Position numbers and translations under genes: made by a program. The notes beneath the pieces are model-generated. The model had not been told where the DNA came from. It did not search any database and saw only the letters and a program-made list of their open reading frames with translations. Shown one piece after another: positions 17,104 through 26,152 of a stretch of DNA of 48,576 nucleotides. Within the stretch, counting starts at the first letter, position 1, and each line of letters opens with the position of its first letter. The stretch spans positions 1 to 48,576 of the forward strand of contig LNEO01000128.1 in NCBI GenBank assembly GCA_001465015.1, in the 5' to 3' direction. The DNA comes from Deltaproteobacteria bacterium Ga0077539. Lineage in GTDB: Bacteria > Myxococcota_A > Polyangia > Polyangiales > Ga0077539.

Positions 17104-17402
17104 GGCGACGCTCCGTCCAGCCACGCGCGCCACGGAGTGTCCTCCGTCGCTTCGACAGGCCGCGAGACGCCGCCCACGATCACCCGCAACTGAACGCCAC
17201 CTGCGGCGTCGAGCCACACCGAAGCTCCGTCCATGGACGTCACTTCGGCGTCGCCCTGGCTGCTCTGGTAGAGCTTCTCGAGGGCCGCTGCGAGCGCGCC
17301 GTTGTCCTTCGCGAAGCCCTCGAAGTATCCGCGCTCGTCCTGGTGGCTCGAGCGCACCTCACGAGGCCGACGTGCGACAAAATAAGTGTGTCCTCGGACC
17401 AT
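17100..17402 (-). CDS. conserved-looking hypothetical protein, 100 residues
   Basis: The start is chosen at the ATG at 17402; upstream sequence in this frame is Arg-rich shadow coding. The protein is soluble, with a helical stretch (FAKDNGALAAALEKLYQSS) and a beta-rich C-terminal half (VWLDAAGGVQLRVIVGGVSRPVE). No family is recognised. The ATGA overlap with the following small membrane-protein gene implies a paired function. Confidence 0.6.
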   Translation of the reverse strand: MVRGHTYFVARRPREVRSSHQDERGYFEGFAKDNGALAAALEKLYQSSQGDAEVTSMDGASVWLDAAGGVQLRVIVGGVSRPVEATEDTPWRAWLDGASP

Positions 17403-17490
17403 GCGACCCGAGCGTTGTGCCGCGTACCGGACCCGCGCGCAAGGTGAAGCGACATGTTGTGCCGTCCGACCCGGGACGGCGTGGCGGTCA

Positions 17491-17838
17491 TCAGCAAAAG
17501 CCCTGCGGGGGCCCGCCGTCTGGCTCGCTGCACGCGTAACAATCGCCGCGGGGCGGCATCGTGATCGTCGGGTGTGCAACGCAAACAGAGCACCGATATC
17601 CAGTCGGCTGACCGATGTACATCGTCGCCATCGCGGGCGGCGGCGGGCAGGTCCAACACCCGAACTCTGCTCCCATCGGAAGCCGATTCGGATCCGCGCA
17701 CGGCGACACGCCATCCGCCGTCGCGTCCGCCATCGCATCCAATGCCGCGACGTCCTGCATCGAGCCGGTCGGGCCACACCCTGCGATCAACCCCACCGAG
17801 AGCGCCGCCGGAAGGACGAGCGCGGATCGTCTTTGCAT
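17491..17838 (-). CDS. small Cys-rich lipoprotein
   Basis: 115 residues with a lipoprotein signal peptide ending at GLIAGC (Cys about 21). The mature part is short, with a Met/Ala/Asp-rich tether and then four paired cysteine motifs (CWTC, CSVC, CYAC and a terminal C), suggesting a compact disulfide-bonded domain. No family is recognised. It starts 2 bases after the rdgB stop, so it is probably on the rph-rdgB transcript. Confidence 0.65.
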   Translation of the reverse strand: MQRRSALVLPAALSVGLIAGCGPTGSMQDVAALDAMADATADGVSPCADPNRLPMGAEFGCWTCPPPPAMATMYIGQPTGYRCSVCVAHPTITMPPRGDCYACSEPDGGPPQGFC

Positions 17839-17840
17839 GC

Positions 17841-18485
17841 TCACGATCGTACTCCGCGCGACGCCGAGACGTACGCCCGAAGTCCGGGCATCACTGCAAC
17901 GATCGCCCGGGCGCGATGCGAGAGACTGTTCTTCACGGACTCGTCGAGCTCGGCCAGCGTCTCGTCGAAGCCGTCCGGAACGAGCAGCGGGTCGTAGCCG
18001 AAGCCTCCACTTCCCCGCGGAGCATCGAGCACCCGGCCGCCGCAGGTGCCCACGCCGAGGATCACGCGCTCGCCGAGCGGGCCCTTGCAGTCGGCCACCG
18101 CGACGCAACAGCGAAACCGCGCGGTGCGAGCGGCCGCCTCGACGCCGTCGAGCGCCGCGACGAGCGTCTCGCGGTTGGCCTGATCGCGACCGTGAACTCC
18201 GCCAAACCGAGCCGAGAACCAGCTTGGTGCGCCGCCGAGCGCGTCGACCTCGAGACCCGAGTCGTCGGCGAGCGCGAGCAAGCCCGAGCGCCGCGAAGCC
18301 TCGAGCGCCTTGGCCGTCGCGTTGCTGCGATAGTCTGCAAACGGCTCGTCGAGGTCGTCGATGCCCACGTCGCGCAGCGAAATCAGCGAAAAGCCCTGAA
18401 TCAACGCGCGAAGCTCGCGGAGCTTTCCCTGATTCGCCGTCGCCACGAGCAGCGTCGGCGCACCCTCGGCGGCCCGCTCGCTCAT
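17841..18485 (-). CDS. rdgB: XTP/dITP (non-canonical purine NTP) pyrophosphatase RdgB/HAM1
   Basis: 214 residues. Motifs typical of the family: LVATANQGKLRELRAL at the N-terminus, ALADDSGLEVDALGGAPSWFSARFGG (catalytic Asp) in the middle, and GSGGFGYDPLLVPDG plus SHRARA near the end. The enzyme removes inosine and xanthosine triphosphates from the nucleotide pool. The ATG overlaps the RNase PH stop by four bases (ATGA). The rph-rdgB pairing is common across bacteria and supports both calls. Confidence 0.95.
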   Translation of the reverse strand: MSERAAEGAPTLLVATANQGKLRELRALIQGFSLISLRDVGIDDLDEPFADYRSNATAKALEASRRSGLLALADDSGLEVDALGGAPSWFSARFGGVHGRDQANRETLVAALDGVEAAARTARFRCCVAVADCKGPLGERVILGVGTCGGRVLDAPRGSGGFGYDPLLVPDGFDETLAELDESVKNSLSHRARAIVAVMPGLRAYVSASRGVRS

Positions 18486-19237
18486 CGTGCCATCAGGTCG
18501 AGGACGTTGACGCCGGCCTTGGTGAGCGCGTCGCGCTGCAGGCGACCGAGGTGAATGATCCCCTCGAGCGCCATGTCGACCAGCGAATCGACCTTCTTGC
18601 GGTCGATCGGCGCGGTCTCGGCAGTGCACTGGATTTCGACGATCTTGCCGGTGTCCGTGGCGATCACGTTGAGGTCCATGTCCGCGCGCGAGTCCTCGTC
18701 GTACGCGAGGTCGAGCATCGAGCGACCGAACGCCTCTCCAGCGCTCACCGCAGCGACGCGGCCGCGGATCGGGCCCTGCGTGATCAATCCACGCTTCTTC
18801 CACTTATCGATCGCGATCGCGAGCGCCACCATCGAGCCGGTGATCGACGCGGTGCGCGTTCCGCCGTCGGCCTCGAGCACGTCGCAGTCCACGTGAAACG
18901 TTCGCTCTCCGAGCGCCACGAGGTCCACCGACGCGCGCAACGCGCGACCGATGAGCCGCGCGATCTCCTGCGTTCGTCCGCCGAGCGGGCGACCGTTGAA
19001 TCCGTCGCGGTTCTGCCTTCGGCCGCCGGCCCTGGGGTGCATGAGGTACTCCGCGGTGACCCAGCCCTTGCTCTGCCCGCGCAAGAAGTCCCGGACCCCT
19101 TCTTCGATCGAGACCGTACAGAGCACCACGGTGTTGCCCGCGCGGTAGAGCACGCTGCCCTCCGAGCCCTTGTGCCAGCCGGGCTCCATCGACACCGCAC
19201 GCAGTTCTGTGTCCCCTCGACCGTCGGTTCGCGGCAT
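18482..19237 (-). CDS. rph: ribonuclease PH
   Basis: 251 residues, the normal length. Motifs: RTDGRGDTELRAVSMEPGW, GSVLYRAGNTVVLCTVSIEEGV, GWVTAEYLMHPRA, RTQEIARLIGRALRASVDL and the phosphate-site region GGTRTASITG. RNase PH trims tRNA 3' ends with phosphate as nucleophile. It is first in a coupled run rph-rdgB-lipoprotein; the 126 bases upstream (19238-19363) probably hold the promoter, though I see no clear boxes. Confidence 0.96.
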   Translation of the reverse strand: MPRTDGRGDTELRAVSMEPGWHKGSEGSVLYRAGNTVVLCTVSIEEGVRDFLRGQSKGWVTAEYLMHPRAGGRRQNRDGFNGRPLGGRTQEIARLIGRALRASVDLVALGERTFHVDCDVLEADGGTRTASITGSMVALAIAIDKWKKRGLITQGPIRGRVAAVSAGEAFGRSMLDLAYDEDSRADMDLNVIATDTGKIVEIQCTAETAPIDRKKVDSLVDMALEGIIHLGRLQRDALTKAGVNVLDLMAR

Positions 19238-19363
19238 CGCTCGCCTTCTCTCTCTTCGATTGTGACTACTACGTCACGACGACCGTCCGTCGCGACGCGC
19301 GAGGGGTATCACGAATCGCTCCCCGAAATAGAGACCGCGTCGCAGCTCGCGAGAGAACGTCGT

Positions 19364-20095
19364 TCAGCCGGCCTCGGACTCGAGCGACTCGACCATGGCG
19401 CGCAGCTGCGCCTCGACGTCCTTGCGCTGGCTGCTCTCGAAGGCCAGCGCGATCAGCGCAGAGAGCGACGCGGCGAACTGCTCTTCGTCCGCGGTCCAGG
19501 TCCTCGCCTTGCCCGTGTGCTCGTTGCAGAGGACGCCGATCATCCGGCCCCCGACGCGAATCGGCGCGTCGAGCATCGACTCGATCCCGAGCGGACGGAG
19601 GTAGCCCACCGAGAACTCGCTCGTGCGCTCGTCGCGATGCGCGTCGTGCGCGGCGATCATTTGCTCGCCGGCAAGCGCCGCGAAGTATCGGGGATACGAT
19701 GTCGCCGGCAGCTCGACGCCGCGGTCGTGCGCGTGATCCGCGGCGACGTAGATGTCCACACATCGAATGCTCGAGCGCTCGGGGCCGTAGGTCCACACGC
19801 TCGAGCGCGCGACGCCGAGCTCAGAGCAGGCCGCCTCGGTGATCGCTCCGAGCGCTCCCACGAGGTCGCCGCTGGACAGCGCTTCGTTTCGAGCGAGCTT
19901 TCCGAGCAGCTCGTAGCGCATCCGCAGCCGGGCCTCTGCCTGGATTTGTCGGGCGGCCGCGAGCACGAGAGCGTCGAGCGTCGCGAGCTCGTGCGCGCCA
20001 TCGTCGCCGGGAGCGCCCTTCGCGCGGAGTCTCGAGATCGCTTCCTTGGCGCGCTCGAGCAGCGGCGCGTCGAGTGCTGAATCGTGGTCGTTCAT
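19364..20095 (-). CDS. GAF-domain protein
   Basis: 243 residues. A helical N-terminal third (to about residue 75) precedes a GAF domain (about 80-225), recognised by the order ITEAACSELGVARSSVW, IRCVDIYV, RPLGIESMLDAPIRVGGRMIGVLCNEH and TWTADEEQFAASLSALIALAFE. There is no output domain, so it may be a sensor module acting through partners. A GAGGGAG Shine-Dalgarno 7 bases before the ATG fixes the start. It follows the pseudo-receiver gene in a signalling cluster. The ligand is unknown. Confidence 0.8.
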   Translation of the reverse strand: MNDHDSALDAPLLERAKEAISRLRAKGAPGDDGAHELATLDALVLAAARQIQAEARLRMRYELLGKLARNEALSSGDLVGALGAITEAACSELGVARSSVWTYGPERSSIRCVDIYVAADHAHDRGVELPATSYPRYFAALAGEQMIAAHDAHRDERTSEFSVGYLRPLGIESMLDAPIRVGGRMIGVLCNEHTGKARTWTADEEQFAASLSALIALAFESSQRKDVEAQLRAMVESLESEAG

Positions 20096-20141
20096 CAGGT
20101 GCTCCCTCTTTGTGGTCGAGCGCGCGAAGGCAGGCGCGCGC

Positions 20142-20963
20142 TCATCGAGACGGCTCGATCAACGAACGGAGCGCCTCGCGCAGCGAGTTCGAATCAAACG
20201 GCCGCATCAAGAGCGTACCAAATGCGCTCACTCTCGGCGCGAGCGAGACCGCGTCGATCCGCGACGCCACCAGCACCGCGGGGACTCCCGCAGTCGCCGG
20301 ATCCTCGCGCAGCCGTCGCAACAGCTCGAGCCCATCGATGCCCGGCAGCATGAACTCGGCGACGACGAGCATCGGCCGCGACCGACGAGCCTGCTCGAGG
20401 ACGTCCGCACCGCTCGACGCGGCGACGACCTTGGCCCCTCGACCGAGCACCGGGCGCAACATCGTGCGCGTGAGCGCGGCCTGCGTCGCGTTGGAGTCCG
20501 CCACGATAACCGATCCATCGTTTCCCGCGGCTTCGGGCGCCGACGACTTCCTCTGTTGAACGGTCGTGACGTCCCCCTGTTCGACGAGAACGGCCAGCGC
20601 CTTCGCGGTTCGCAGATGTCCCAGCGTCGAGACGTCGAGCAGACGATCCACCGTTCGCACGCCATCGACCAGCGAACAGACGTAGCGCTCGTCGGAACCC
20701 GTGCTGATTTGCCCCTCGGCGCCGGACACAGACTGCAAGACCGCGCCTCGATCGCCGACACGCGCCAGGTATGCCGTGAGCGCCGCGTCACGAATCCACC
20801 GCGACATGCTCGCGAACTCGTCGTCCGTGGCCCGGCGCTCCGAACGCATCACTCCGAGCCGCTCCAGCGCGTCGTCGAAGCGCCCCAACTCGACGAGCGT
20901 CACCACCGACTGCGGGGCAACCGTCGGTGGAATCAACGGGTTCGAAAGGCGCTGTCCGACCAT
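20142..20963 (-). CDS. pseudo-receiver protein with degenerate phosphorylation site
   Basis: 273 residues from the ATG at 20963; a TTG 18 bases upstream is an alternative. The N-terminal half resembles the helical/winged segment found after DUF4388 domains (VCSLVDGVRTVDRLLDVSTLGHLRTAKAL). The C-terminal half (about 150-268) is a CheY-fold receiver. The usual phospho-acceptor Asp is Glu203 (VVAEFMLPGIDG), the first acidic residue is Ala (VADSN), the Thr is Ala, and the conserved Lys is Arg254 (LMRPF). Phosphorylation is therefore unlikely; Glu may mimic the active state. It lies between a histidine kinase gene and a GAF protein gene. Confidence 0.78.
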   Translation of the reverse strand: MVGQRLSNPLIPPTVAPQSVVTLVELGRFDDALERLGVMRSERRATDDEFASMSRWIRDAALTAYLARVGDRGAVLQSVSGAEGQISTGSDERYVCSLVDGVRTVDRLLDVSTLGHLRTAKALAVLVEQGDVTTVQQRKSSAPEAAGNDGSVIVADSNATQAALTRTMLRPVLGRGAKVVAASSGADVLEQARRSRPMLVVAEFMLPGIDGLELLRRLREDPATAGVPAVLVASRIDAVSLAPRVSAFGTLLMRPFDSNSLREALRSLIEPSR

Positions 20964-21061
20964 CGCGAACACGATACTCAAAGCCGCAATTAGTAGGTCA
21001 ACAAATGAACCGTTTATTTACACATTTCGACGCGTTGCTTCCCAGGAATCCCGCTTCTCGC
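20964..21061 (-). promoter_or_regulatory. AT-rich intergenic region, candidate promoter
   Basis: This is the most AT-rich stretch nearby (20985-21030). On the minus strand TTGACC (20996-21001) lies 19 bases before TATCGT (20971-20976), a loose sigma-70 arrangement with wide spacing. It may give the pseudo-receiver and GAF genes their own promoter, separate from the kinase. Confidence 0.3.
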
Positions 21062-22990
21062 TCAAGTCCCGCTCGGCGCCGCTCCCGGAATCCAAAGAAC
21101 GAAGCGCGCCCCGTGCCTCGCGTGCTTCGCGACCTCCGCGACGATGGTCCCGTTGTGCGCCGCGACGATCTCGCGTGTCAGCGACAGCCCCAGCCCGGTG
21201 CCCTTCTCCTTCGTCGACACAAACAGCTCGAAGAGCCGCTCTCGAACCTCTTGCGCAAGCCCCGGTCCGTTGTCCTCGACCGACACCTCGACGCCGCCCC
21301 GCACCCACTCCACGCCCACGCGAATCGTCGGCCGTTCTCCAGCACGATACGTCACCGCCTGCAGGGCTTCGCGCGCGTTTCGCAGAAGGTTGAGCAGCGC
21401 TTGCCGCAGCTGCCCCTCGTCGACCGCGGCGAACACTGGCTCGTCGGCGCTCACCACCAGCGCGACGCCCGCGCGCTCGAGCTCGGGCTTCATGAAGTTC
21501 GCCGCGTCTTTCACGAGGACCGAGACGTCCTCTCGCTCGAGCCGCGGCTGCGGCAGCCGCGCCACGCGCAGGTACTCCTCGGTCACGCTCGTCAGCCGAT
21601 CGACCTCTCGTTGCATCGCGCTCACCAGCTTGTTCGCGTCGTCGCTCGCCTTGCTCTCGACGAGCTCCTCGGCCAGGAGCTCTGCGTTGAGCGCCAGCGA
21701 CGTCAGCGGGTTTCGAACCTCGTGCGTCACGTGCGCGGCCATGCGTCCGATCGCCGCGAGCCGCTCGTTTTGCAGCAGTCTCGACCGCGTTTGCTCGCGC
21801 TCCGTCACGTCGTCCAGCACCACCAGCGCGCCCCTTCCGTCGCCAGACACCACGAACTCCACCACGAGACCGTCCAACGATCGGTCGCCAAATTTCACGG
21901 CGTCGAAGCTCCGCCCGGCGCTTCCTGCGATCACGTCGCGCACCGCGGCCGCGAGCCCCGCGACCGCTCCGAGCGGCCCGTCTTCGATCGAACGGCCCTC
22001 GAGCGTCGCGTCGCTCACCAGCCTCGAGGCGGCGGGGTTTACGCTCGCCACGACCCCGGCGCTGCTGACGACCACGACCCCCGCGCGCAGCGTCGCCACG
22101 ACCTGCTCGAGGTGTCGCTCGGCTCTGCGAAGCTGCTCGGCTTGCTCCCTCAGCGCGGTATCCCGATCGCGCACCGCCTCGACCATGTTTCCAAACTCCC
22201 GCGCGAGCTCGCCGATCTCGTCGTCGCGAGCGACGACTTCACGCTCGGTGAGGTCACCTTTCGCCACCGACCGGACCCGCTCGCGCAAGGCGAGCAACGG
22301 ATCGAGCGCCCTTCGCGCGGACACGAGCATCACGACGCCAAAGCCGAGCGCCATGGTGGTCGCAGCGACGAGCAGCTGAAGCGTTCTGCGCTGCTCGTTC
22401 GCGGCGTCCACCGCGAGCGCGCTCATCCTCGCCTCGAGCGATCGCGCCGCCGATCGCAGCGCAGCGAGCGCCGTTTGCTCCGCGGCGCCGAGCTCGCGAT
22501 ACACCCGAGCGCTCGCCCGCGGATCGCCCAGCGCCGTCGCGTCGAACAGCTCGATGTACCGCGGCTCGCTCTCGCGAAACACCCGCTCGACGGTGTCGAC
22601 CTCGTCGCTCAGCGACGCCACCAACGCCCGGTCTTGCGGAGACTCTGCGTCGGCGCGCGCCGCCTCGACGCTCACCCGCGCCCGCGCGAGCACCCTACGC
22701 CGCGCGCGACGCGCGGCTTGCAGCCACGACCGCGCCGCTGGGTCGCGCGTCACCGCCGCGCGCTCGAGCAAAACGTCCATCGTGTCCTGGTTGTTGTAGA
22801 GCCGCTCGAGCAGCGACGAGAGCGGGAGGTACCGTTGATTCTGCAAGCGCAACGCCGTCGCCGCGCGCGACTGTCGGTACACCGCGTAGCCGCCGACGAC
22901 CGCGAGCGCGGCGAGCAGCGCCAAGAACCCAGCGACGATGTCCGTTCGTACGCTGCGCCGCGACTGCTTCGGAGGTGCTGCGGACAACAC
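21062..22990 (-). CDS. sensor histidine kinase (HAMP-PAS-HisKA-HATPase)
   Basis: 642 residues from the GTG at 22990, which has a GGGAG Shine-Dalgarno and lies 10 bases after the preceding stop. It has TM1 (about 17-37), a helical periplasmic sensor region, TM2 (about 204-225), HAMP (226-275, DDEIGELAREFGNM), PAS (about 295-395), and HisKA with phospho-acceptor His423 (AAHVTHEVRNPLTSL). The ATPase has NLLRNAREAL, DNGPGL and GTGLGLSLTREIV. The layout is that of NtrB/ZraS-like kinases. It probably shares a transcript with the upstream TPR-peptidase gene. The cognate regulator is not obvious: the nearest downstream receiver lacks its Asp, and the HD-GYP regulator upstream is a candidate. Confidence 0.92.
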   Translation of the reverse strand: MLSAAPPKQSRRSVRTDIVAGFLALLAALAVVGGYAVYRQSRAATALRLQNQRYLPLSSLLERLYNNQDTMDVLLERAAVTRDPAARSWLQAARRARRRVLARARVSVEAARADAESPQDRALVASLSDEVDTVERVFRESEPRYIELFDATALGDPRASARVYRELGAAEQTALAALRSAARSLEARMSALAVDAANEQRRTLQLLVAATTMALGFGVVMLVSARRALDPLLALRERVRSVAKGDLTEREVVARDDEIGELAREFGNMVEAVRDRDTALREQAEQLRRAERHLEQVVATLRAGVVVVSSAGVVASVNPAASRLVSDATLEGRSIEDGPLGAVAGLAAAVRDVIAGSAGRSFDAVKFGDRSLDGLVVEFVVSGDGRGALVVLDDVTEREQTRSRLLQNERLAAIGRMAAHVTHEVRNPLTSLALNAELLAEELVESKASDDANKLVSAMQREVDRLTSVTEEYLRVARLPQPRLEREDVSVLVKDAANFMKPELERAGVALVVSADEPVFAAVDEGQLRQALLNLLRNAREALQAVTYRAGERPTIRVGVEWVRGGVEVSVEDNGPGLAQEVRERLFELFVSTKEKGTGLGLSLTREIVAAHNGTIVAEVAKHARHGARFVLWIPGAAPSGT

Positions 22991-23000
22991 GCGCTCCCGC

Positions 23001-25874
23001 TCAGCGAACGTTGAGCTGCTGCGCGAGGGCGCGCACGTCGGCGTCGGTCGGAGCGAGCCGCATCGCCTCGCGCAACCTCCGCTCGGAGGAGCGTCGATCG
23101 TTCGATGCGAGGTGCACTCGCGCGAGACCGACGAGGGCCTTGACCCGCACCGGCGGCGGAGGCTCGAGGGCGAGCGCGCTCTCGTACTCGAAGACCGCCT
23201 CGGCCCTGCCGTTGGTCTCGGCGAACGCCCGACCGAGCGCGACGTGCGTCGCGGCTTCTTCGGGGTCGACGAACCTCGCATGATCGGCGAGCGCGCGAAT
23301 CTCTTGCCACTGATTGCCCTGCGCGAGCCGCTCGAACAGCCGTCGCAGCGCCTCTCGATTGTGCTGATCGAGCCTCACGACTTGTCTGAGCGCCGCCAGC
23401 TCGTCCGCAGGCCGATTCGCCCGCTGGTGAATCTGCGCGAGCGCCTCGTACGGCGCCGACTGCGTCGGATCGAGCCGAACCGACGCCTCGAGCGCCGCGC
23501 GGTAGCGAGCATCGTCTCTGGCCCCCCGCGCGGCCTGGGCCTCGAGCTCGCGCAGCTCGTATCCGTCGACCCGCGTTCGAAACAGCGCGTCGAGCTCCGT
23601 GAGAGCGCCGCGCGCGTCTCGCTGGCCGACGGCGAGCTGCACCTTCACGTACCGCGCGAGCGCGTTGTTCGCGTCGGCGGCGATCGCTTGATCGGCCCAC
23701 CGCCTCGCGTCGTCCGCGCGTCCCGCGACGAGCGACGCGGCCGCGGCGCGCGCCTTGTGATCGGCCGTCGCCGTAGGGGCCTGCGCCTCGCGTTCGATCC
23801 GCTCGCGATCGCGAAACTGCGACGCAGCGAAGGAAAATTGCCCGCGAAACCGCTGCAGCCGCTGCCGCGTGTGCTCGCGAAACAGTCGATCGAGCTCGTC
23901 GGCGGTCACGTTGAGCCCGCGCTGGATCACCTCGGGCGTGGACATTCCCTGTCCCCATAGGGGAAGCAGCCGCGCGACGCGATCGAACGTGTATCGGTCG
24001 ATCATGAACTCCACGAGCTTCGACGCCGCGTAGTACGCGACGATCATGTCTTCGCCCGAGCGAGCGTGGGTGAACGCGGTGTTCATCTCGGCCACGCGAG
24101 GAACGCGTCCGCCCTCGAGCGCCTGCAGAAGCTCGCGGTCCATCTCCCGCGCCCACTCGGGGTGCGAATGAAACGACTCCCACTCGCTCAAACCCTCGGT
24201 GAACCACCGCGGCACGCGCGAGCGCGAGAGCTGAATCGCGAACACGTGACCGAGCTCGTGCCAGAGGATCTGCGCCCAGTTGAAGCTCGCGGCGCGCGGC
24301 GAAATCGCGGTGATCACCTTGCCGAAGCACACGCCCTGCACGCCGATCTCCGGCAGACCCGCGGTGCGCACCGAGAAGTGCTCGTTGTCCGCGAACATCT
24401 CGACGCGCAGCGGACCCTGCGGCGTAAACCGATAGCGCCGCACCATGTCGTCGTACGCCTGGCGAAGCAGCCGCGGGACGTACCGCGTGAGCACCGGACG
24501 CTCTTCGTTGTGAAAGCGAATCACGAACGGCCCGTGCGTCTCTGCCGTGTACTGGGTCGCGATGACGTCCTCGTACAGGTTGAGCATGTTGTAGACGCGC
24601 ACGTTGTAGCGATCGCTGCGAAAGCTCTGGTTGAGCTCTTCGAGCCCCTGGTCCTCGTCGCCCGTGCGCAAGAGGTTCATGCCGAGCTGCGCGCGCATCC
24701 AGCCCTGCAGTCGACGGTCTTGCGCGACCGCCGGCCGCGTGAGCCCGCGGCGCATCTCGGTCGCGGCCTCCTCGTAGCGGTGCGTCCAGTCGGCGAACTC
24801 CGCCAGCAGCGCGTACGCCTCGACGTACACCGGTGAGACGCGAAACACCTCGTCCATCGCGCGCGCGAAGCCCTGCGTGTCGTTGCCTACGAAGCGGATC
24901 ACCGCCTTGGTCGAGAGCGCCTCGAGCGAGCGCGGGTTGATCGCCAGCGCGCGATCGACCATTCGATCCGCAGCCGCGACCTCCTCGTCGCGAAGGATCA
25001 TCTGCGCGCGCACGGCGAACGCCTCCGCGAGGTTCGGGTTGACCCGCAGCGCGGCGTCGAGATCCTCGGCCGCTTTGTTGAAATCCATGTCGTTTGCGAG
25101 GCGCGTCTCGGCCATCAGCAATCGCGCCCGAGGATGGTTCGCGTTGATCTCTAGCGCCTCGCGAAGGGACTCAGCGGCGTGGCCGGTGTCCTCTTTCGAC
25201 AAGAAGAGCTCGGCGTGCTCGATGAGCGTCTCGACCCGTCGTCGATCGGCGTTGATCGACCCGTTGAACGCGTCGTTGGCGTCTTGCACCGACCCGAGCG
25301 CGCGCATCGCCATCCCGAGGTACGCGAGCGCCTCGGCGTCCCTGAGCACCGCCGTCCTCGCGTTGGGACGGTTGGGCGTCGAGGGGTGATCTTCTTCTTC
25401 TTGCTGCGCGTCGTTGTATTCGTCGACGAGCGGCTGCGCGAGCTCTTCGGCCTGGTCGCGCCGGCCGAGCCTCGCGCACCACGCGCCTGCGAGCGCACGC
25501 GCGCGACGGCCAACGGCGATCCGGCGGCTGTCGAGCGCCTGTCGCCACCGCGCGATCGCGTCGTCGTATTGCCCGACGGCCGCGAGCGCTTCTCCCTCGA
25601 TCGTGAGCCCGTCGACGCGCGTCGCGCCAGCGCGCCCCAAGCGCTGGCCGAGCGCGCGGGCGTCGGGATATCGCCCGGTCTCGAGCAGCACGCGGCCGAG
25701 CAGCACGTCCGCTGGCGCACGTTCGCGTCCCGTCGCGGCGCGCAGCAACGTCTCGGCTTGCGCGTACTCGCCGCGCGTGATCGCCGCCTGCGCCGGGGCG
25801 AGGTCGGCGCGAGCAGAGATCGGCGCGAGCACGAGCGCGGTCGCCAAAAGGGGGCCGAGGAGTTTGCTAGCCAT
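23001..25874 (-). CDS. TPR protein with HExxH metallopeptidase (peptidase MA-like) domain
   Basis: 957 residues from the ATG at 25874, the only start giving a clean signal peptide (KLLGPLLATALVLAPISARA). TPR repeats fill residues 25-430, a gluzincin-like domain sits at about 440-700, and more TPRs run to the end. The zinc site is HELGH at 539-543 (ILWHELGHVFAIQL) with a third-ligand candidate Glu560 (FTEGLSEW). The protein is probably periplasmic and may process or quality-control envelope proteins; the substrate is unknown. The following histidine kinase starts 10 bases after its stop, suggesting the two act together, perhaps as envelope-stress sensing. Confidence 0.82.
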   Translation of the reverse strand: MASKLLGPLLATALVLAPISARADLAPAQAAITRGEYAQAETLLRAATGRERAPADVLLGRVLLETGRYPDARALGQRLGRAGATRVDGLTIEGEALAAVGQYDDAIARWRQALDSRRIAVGRRARALAGAWCARLGRRDQAEELAQPLVDEYNDAQQEEEDHPSTPNRPNARTAVLRDAEALAYLGMAMRALGSVQDANDAFNGSINADRRRVETLIEHAELFLSKEDTGHAAESLREALEINANHPRARLLMAETRLANDMDFNKAAEDLDAALRVNPNLAEAFAVRAQMILRDEEVAAADRMVDRALAINPRSLEALSTKAVIRFVGNDTQGFARAMDEVFRVSPVYVEAYALLAEFADWTHRYEEAATEMRRGLTRPAVAQDRRLQGWMRAQLGMNLLRTGDEDQGLEELNQSFRSDRYNVRVYNMLNLYEDVIATQYTAETHGPFVIRFHNEERPVLTRYVPRLLRQAYDDMVRRYRFTPQGPLRVEMFADNEHFSVRTAGLPEIGVQGVCFGKVITAISPRAASFNWAQILWHELGHVFAIQLSRSRVPRWFTEGLSEWESFHSHPEWAREMDRELLQALEGGRVPRVAEMNTAFTHARSGEDMIVAYYAASKLVEFMIDRYTFDRVARLLPLWGQGMSTPEVIQRGLNVTADELDRLFREHTRQRLQRFRGQFSFAASQFRDRERIEREAQAPTATADHKARAAAASLVAGRADDARRWADQAIAADANNALARYVKVQLAVGQRDARGALTELDALFRTRVDGYELRELEAQAARGARDDARYRAALEASVRLDPTQSAPYEALAQIHQRANRPADELAALRQVVRLDQHNREALRRLFERLAQGNQWQEIRALADHARFVDPEEAATHVALGRAFAETNGRAEAVFEYESALALEPPPPVRVKALVGLARVHLASNDRRSSERRLREAMRLAPTDADVRALAQQLNVR

Positions 25875-25972
25875 CACGACGCGTCGATCGTTGCACGAGC
25901 CCGCACTCGACGCACCCCTCTCCGTTCGTGCGACGTCAGGCCCGGTCCGCGCTCGCGAACGCCCGACCGACG

Positions 25973-26152
25973 TCACTCTGGGAGGATGATCCCTTTGGCT
26001 CGCAGCTCTTCGCGGTGCTCGTCGATCACGACGAGAAACTCGTGGGCGCAGTACGGATCGAACTGCGTGCCCGAACAACGCTCGATCTCCTCGATCGCGA
26101 CTACAATTCTGGACAACGAAAGGCGTGATGCCTGACAAAGCTGTTGCGATCC
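25973..26152 (-). pseudogene. detached C-terminal end of the HD-GYP domain
   Basis: In the same frame as the upstream HD-GYP gene but after its TGA, translation reads VVAIEEIERCSGTQFDP and onward to a TGA at 25973. That phrase is the normal end of an HD-GYP domain (…GTQFDP…). The segment between (about 26110-26155) is less GC-rich than its surroundings and encodes none of the expected VADAFDAM…RPYR motif in any frame. It looks like a local rearrangement or bad sequence rather than a simple stop mutation. Confidence 0.6.
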
